A stretch of 9,467 bases of DNA. Origin: Clostridia bacterium. Lineage in GTDB: Bacteria; Bacillota; Clostridia; Oscillospirales; Acutalibacteraceae. The stretch's first letter is position 1; every line of letters begins with the position of its first letter. The translations under genes and the position numbers were made by a program. Positions 6,879 to 9,467 of the stretch are shown here, piece after piece. The notes under the pieces were generated by a model that worked only from the letters and a program-made list of their open reading frames with translations, was not told the DNA's origin and did not search any database. The stretch is from assembly GCA_030536195.1 (NCBI GenBank), contig JAUNQL010000029.1:1-9467 (forward strand). The letters are read 5' to 3'.

Positions 6879-7798
6879 ATTGCAATGCCTGCTTTCTCGA
6901 GGATGATTGGAACGTTCTTCTCAGCGCCGATTGCCATGATGTGGACACCGTCGCAGAGACCTTCTTCTTTGATCTGGCTGATCATTTCAGCAGCCATTTC
7001 GATGCCTGCCTTTGCAGGGAGGCCCTTGATGTCCTTCTGCTTGCCTTCCTCGGCAGCGGCAGCAAGACGTTCAATCATCCAGTCTGGTACATCGATGCCT
7101 GGGACGTTGGCATTCATAAACTTTGCCATGCCAGCGGCCTTGAGTGGGATGATACCAGCCATGATGTGAACGTTAATGTTTGCTTTATCAACAGCGTCCA
7201 TGAAACGCTTGAATGACTCTACGTCAAAGATGCCCTGTGTCTGGATATATTCGGCACCAGCATCTACCTTTTTCTTAAGCTTTGCAATCTGCATAATCTG
7301 TGGCTCATAAACTGGAGTTACACATGCGCCCTTATAGAACTTTGGAACTACACCAGTAATCTCGTTGCCGCCACAGTCGAGGCCGGTTGCCTCCATCTGA
7401 CTGAGCATATTCAAGATGCCAACTGAATCAAGGTCAAATACTGGCTTTGATTCCTTGCAGTCGCCGACCGTTGTGTGGTCGCCAGTGAGGGCGAGCATTG
7501 TGTCTATGCCAAGGGCATAGGCAGAAAGCATATCGCCCATGATAGCCATACGAGAGCGGTCGCGTCCTGTCATCTGGATGATAGGGTTCAGGCCCTCGGC
7601 CTTGAGTGCTGCGCAAAGGCCGATTGAAGATGCCTTGAGGCATGCACTCTGCATATCAGTAACATTGATACCGTGTACCTTGCCCTTGAGAAGCTGAGCA
7701 ACTTCAAGTTGCTCAGAGAAGTCGGCTCCCTTAGGAGGTGCCATTTCAGCAGTAACAGCAAATTTGCCTGCGTCAAAAGCTTCTTTTAATACGCTCAT
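6875..7798 (-). CDS. metF: Methylenetetrahydrofolate reductase, acetogen MetVF type (MetF subunit)
   Basis: MetF reduces 5,10-methylene-THF to 5-methyl-THF using FAD in a TIM barrel. The 307-residue sequence has the family landmarks: T-A-E-M-A-P-P-K with the conserved Glu18 near the first strand; ALTGDHT (103-109), equivalent to the ALRGD loop; G-G-N-E-I-T-G (143-149); I-Q-T-Q-G-I-F-D (185-192); and GIIPL (215-219). AGGAGG (bases 7806-7811, - strand) lies 7 bases before the ATG, which overlaps the metV stop by 4 bases (ATGA). The pairing with metV places it in the MetVF class typical of acetogens and other anaerobes, not the single-subunit E. coli type. The product could feed methionine synthesis or acetyl-CoA synthesis. 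The electron donor cannot be read from the sequence. Confidence 0.93.
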   Translation of the reverse strand: MSVLKEAFDAGKFAVTAEMAPPKGADFSEQLEVAQLLKGKVHGINVTDMQSACLKASSIGLCAALKAEGLNPIIQMTGRDRSRMAIMGDMLSAYALGIDTMLALTGDHTTVGDCKESKPVFDLDSVGILNMLSQMEATGLDCGGNEITGVVPKFYKGACVTPVYEPQIMQIAKLKKKVDAGAEYIQTQGIFDVESFKRFMDAVDKANINVHIMAGIIPLKAAGMAKFMNANVPGIDVPDWMIERLAAAAEEGKQKDIKGLPAKAGIEMAAEMISQIKEEGLCDGVHIMAIGAEKNVPIILEKAGIAI

Positions 7799-8460
7799 TC
7801 TGCTACCTCCTCAGCCTTTTTCTTTAAGTTATCAGAACGTGGATAAGAGTACTTTGCATAGCCCTTGTCTGGGTTGAGTTGGTTGACAAACTCATCTTCA
7901 CGTCCCTGTTCTTTCATCTTGTTGTAGATAAGGATCCAAGCACAGTCGTTTTCTGGATTAACTTCGCATTTGCCGTTTTTCTGACCGCCGCAAGGTCCGT
8001 TTACAAGGGACTTTGCACACTTGGTGATAGGGCAAATGCCTGCTGTGTGGCCTATCTCACAGTTGCCACACATACGGCACATCTCGTTAAAGATGCCGAT
8101 GCGCTCAACTTGAGCGAGATACATTGTGTTGTTTGCAGGATATACTGGGAGGTCTGTGTTCTGTGCTACTGTCTGAGCACCGTTACCACATGCCATTGAA
8201 ATTATGCATTCAGCATTTGTGTCACGGAAAGCCTTGATGTCTTTCTTAACGAGCATCTTCTGGCAGCTCTCATCAGGGATTACACTGCCAACGACTTCGA
8301 TGCCGTGCTCGGCGAGTTCTGCTGTGAGAGCAGCAATTTCTTCCTCGCCACCTGTCTTACATGATGTTGCACAGCTGGCACAGCCAACGAGTGCAACCTT
8401 TTTCTTGTCGCCTATCATTGCGAGGAGTTCATCAATAGGTTTTTTCTCTGTGAAAATCAT
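7795..8460 (-). CDS. metV: MetV, cysteine-rich partner subunit of methylenetetrahydrofolate reductase
   Basis: This 221-residue protein matches the family called methylene-tetrahydrofolate reductase C-terminal domain, known as MetV when it is a separate gene. It contains 14 cysteines in two main groups: Cys27-x2-Cys30-x3-Cys34 near the N-terminus, and Cys128-x2-Cys131-x2-Cys134 with Cys143-x4-Cys148, followed by the characteristic G-P-C-G-G (156-160), G-K-C-E-V and N-D-C-A-W-I-L-I-Y. In MetVF complexes the MetV cysteines bind metal, reported as iron-sulfur cluster or zinc, and help pass electrons to the flavin in MetF. A strong AAGGAGG overlapping the folD stop lies 7 bases before the ATG. 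The gene is 12 bases after folD and overlaps metF. No hdrA, mvhD or rnfC2-like partner gene is adjacent. Confidence 0.92.
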   Translation of the reverse strand: MIFTEKKPIDELLAMIGDKKKVALVGCASCATSCKTGGEEEIAALTAELAEHGIEVVGSVIPDESCQKMLVKKDIKAFRDTNAECIISMACGNGAQTVAQNTDLPVYPANNTMYLAQVERIGIFNEMCRMCGNCEIGHTAGICPITKCAKSLVNGPCGGQKNGKCEVNPENDCAWILIYNKMKEQGREDEFVNQLNPDKGYAKYSYPRSDNLKKKAEEVAE

Positions 8461-8472
8461 ATTCTGTCCTCC

Positions 8473-9450
8473 TTAGTCAATGTTGTTTTGTACCTTGCAA
8501 GCCTTGATAAGGTTCTTGGCAAGGAGTGCTGATGTGATACCGCCAACGCCTGGTACAGGTGTCTTCCAAGATGCCTTTTCCTCAACGTCTGCTGAGCAGC
8601 AACCGAAGGTGTTGATTTTCTGCTTACCAGTCTTCTCATTGATGATTGGCTCGCCGTTCTCATCAAAAGCCTTTTCACGAACGATGGCAGCATCAATAAC
8701 GATTGCGCCCTCTGGAATCATATCGGCGGTGATTGAATCTTTGAAAGGAGTTGCGCATACGATTACGTCTGCGCGCTTGATATATTCATTTTTAATCTCA
8801 GCATGTGTGAGATGGTGAACGATTGAAACTGTTGCAAAACGGTTTGTAAGCATCATTGAGAGTGGCTTACCAATAACGTTTGAGTTATTGATGATGCAAA
8901 CGTCAAGTCCACAGCAAACGTCGTTTGCCTGTGCTTCGTTTGCAAGCTCTGGTGTCTTATACTTCTTGCTAACCTCTGCCTTGATTTCATCAGCGTAGAA
9001 GTCGATGATTTCCATAACAGCAGCTGCTGTGCAAGGTGGAAGGGCAGTTGGGTCGTTTATTACAACCTTGCCCATATTGTCGGATGTTGAAGCATCACAG
9101 TCCTTAATAGCGCTGAGGTTATCAGAGATAGCAGCGGTCTCGTCAATGTTGTCGAGTGGACGGAATGCGAGGATGCCGTGAACTGATGGGTCAGCGTTAA
9201 TCTTCTTAAACTCTGTGATGTAGTCATCCTGTGATACATCAGCAGGGAGGGCATGAACCTCCACGTCAATGCCAGTAGCCTCAGCTGTGGCAAAGATGCC
9301 TCTCTCGTAAGCGAGGTCTGGTCCCTTCTCACCAACACGCATTACGGCGAGCTTTGGTGAGATACCTTTTGACTTAAGAAGGTCGGATTCCTTCTTGCAG
9401 TCATCTTTGATTGTCTGTGCAACTAGTTTACAATCAAGTTCTTGTGCCAT
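8473..9450 (-). CDS. folD: FolD-family methylenetetrahydrofolate dehydrogenase, cyclohydrolase residues missing
   Basis: The family oxidises 5,10-methylene-THF to methenyl-THF and, in bifunctional members, hydrolyses it to 10-formyl-THF. This 325-residue protein aligns without gaps to E. coli FolD across the N-terminal catalytic segment. The conserved Tyr is Tyr48, but the catalytic Lys (E. coli Lys54) is Ile52, and the Gln of the V-Q-L-P-L-P motif is Phe96. The Asp of K-D-x-D is retained (Asp119). The folate/NAD(P) half has P-P-C-T (138-141), N-N-S-N-V-I-G-K-P (188-196) and T-P-V-P-G (297-301). The protein is about 40 residues longer than usual because of insertions near 155-178 and 259-282. 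AAAGGAG lies 8 bases before the ATG. I infer a dehydrogenase with little or no cyclohydrolase activity. It is the first visible gene of the operon, which may begin further right. The gene symbol reflects family, not proven bifunctionality. Confidence 0.88.
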   Translation of the reverse strand: MAQELDCKLVAQTIKDDCKKESDLLKSKGISPKLAVMRVGEKGPDLAYERGIFATAEATGIDVEVHALPADVSQDDYITEFKKINADPSVHGILAFRPLDNIDETAAISDNLSAIKDCDASTSDNMGKVVINDPTALPPCTAAAVMEIIDFYADEIKAEVSKKYKTPELANEAQANDVCCGLDVCIINNSNVIGKPLSMMLTNRFATVSIVHHLTHAEIKNEYIKRADVIVCATPFKDSITADMIPEGAIVIDAAIVREKAFDENGEPIINEKTGKQKINTFGCCSADVEEKASWKTPVPGVGGITSALLAKNLIKACKVQNNID

Positions 9451-9458
9451 TGTTTTTA

Positions 9459-9465
9459 CTCCTTT
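9459..9465 (-). promoter_or_regulatory. Ribosome-binding site of the folD-like gene
   Basis: Read on the - strand, AAAGGAG is followed by 8 bases (TAAAAACA) and the ATG ending at 9450. This supports the chosen start. The window ends two bases beyond, so the promoter and any earlier operon genes cannot be seen. Confidence 0.8.
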
Positions 9466-9467
9466 AT

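Noticed and set aside
7879..8199. 106-codon open frame on the + strand inside metV
   Set aside because: It lies opposite a clear MetV gene. Its hydrophobic and Cys content mirrors the complementary codons, and I see no ribosome-binding site of its own.
8473..9450. Frameshift or sequencing error as the cause of the missing FolD residues
   Set aside because: The alignment on both sides of Ile52 and Phe96 stays in register without gaps, and the frame is open for the full length with intact downstream motifs.

Overview
The window looks like a piece of a low-to-moderate GC Firmicutes chromosome, most likely an anaerobic clostridium of the Lachnospiraceae type. I infer this from a Clostridia-style GlmM paired with a stand-alone GlmU-like acetyltransferase, strong AGGAGG ribosome-binding sites, a consensus housekeeping promoter, and an acetogen-type MetV/MetF pair. 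No mobile element, CRISPR array, rRNA or tRNA is visible. Coding density is very high and no gene appears broken.

The window holds two convergent operons and the tail of a third unit. (1) Bases 1-349 are the 3' end of a + strand gene of uncertain identity, closed by a hairpin terminator. (2) Bases 401-3975 (+) are an amino-sugar operon: a palindromic operator-like site, a consensus promoter, then glmM, a GlmU-C-terminal-like acetyltransferase, nagB, and a GntR/HutC-type regulator. (3) A perfect 12-bp hairpin at 3980-4007 serves as terminator for both converging operons. (4) Bases 9450 down to 4011 (-) are a six-gene one-carbon/lipoate operon, transcribed folD-like, metV, metF, lpdA, gcvH, lplA. 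Its promoter and any upstream genes lie beyond the right edge.

The + operon brings together GlcN-6-P supply or removal (NagB), GlcN-6-P to GlcN-1-P (GlmM), probable acetylation of GlcN-1-P (the beta-helix protein), and a regulator of the family that senses amino-sugar phosphates. The regulator is last and could control the operon through the palindrome overlapping the promoter. The - operon brings together methenyl/methylene-THF interconversion (FolD), methylene-THF to methyl-THF (MetVF), and the lipoyl system (LpdA, H protein, lipoate ligase) that exchanges methylene-THF with glycine in the glycine cleavage system. This resembles the methyl branch of the Wood-Ljungdahl pathway joined to glycine metabolism, but no CODH/ACS, formate-THF ligase, GcvT or GcvP gene is in the window.

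The most notable points are a FolD homologue lacking both the Lys and the Gln of the cyclohydrolase active site, which suggests a dehydrogenase-only enzyme; a MetVF pair with no electron-partner gene but with lpdA directly coupled; nagB placed inside a biosynthetic hexosamine operon; and a nested palindrome overlapping the -35 box of that operon. These are predictions from known families with unusual details. I did not find a wholly new system.
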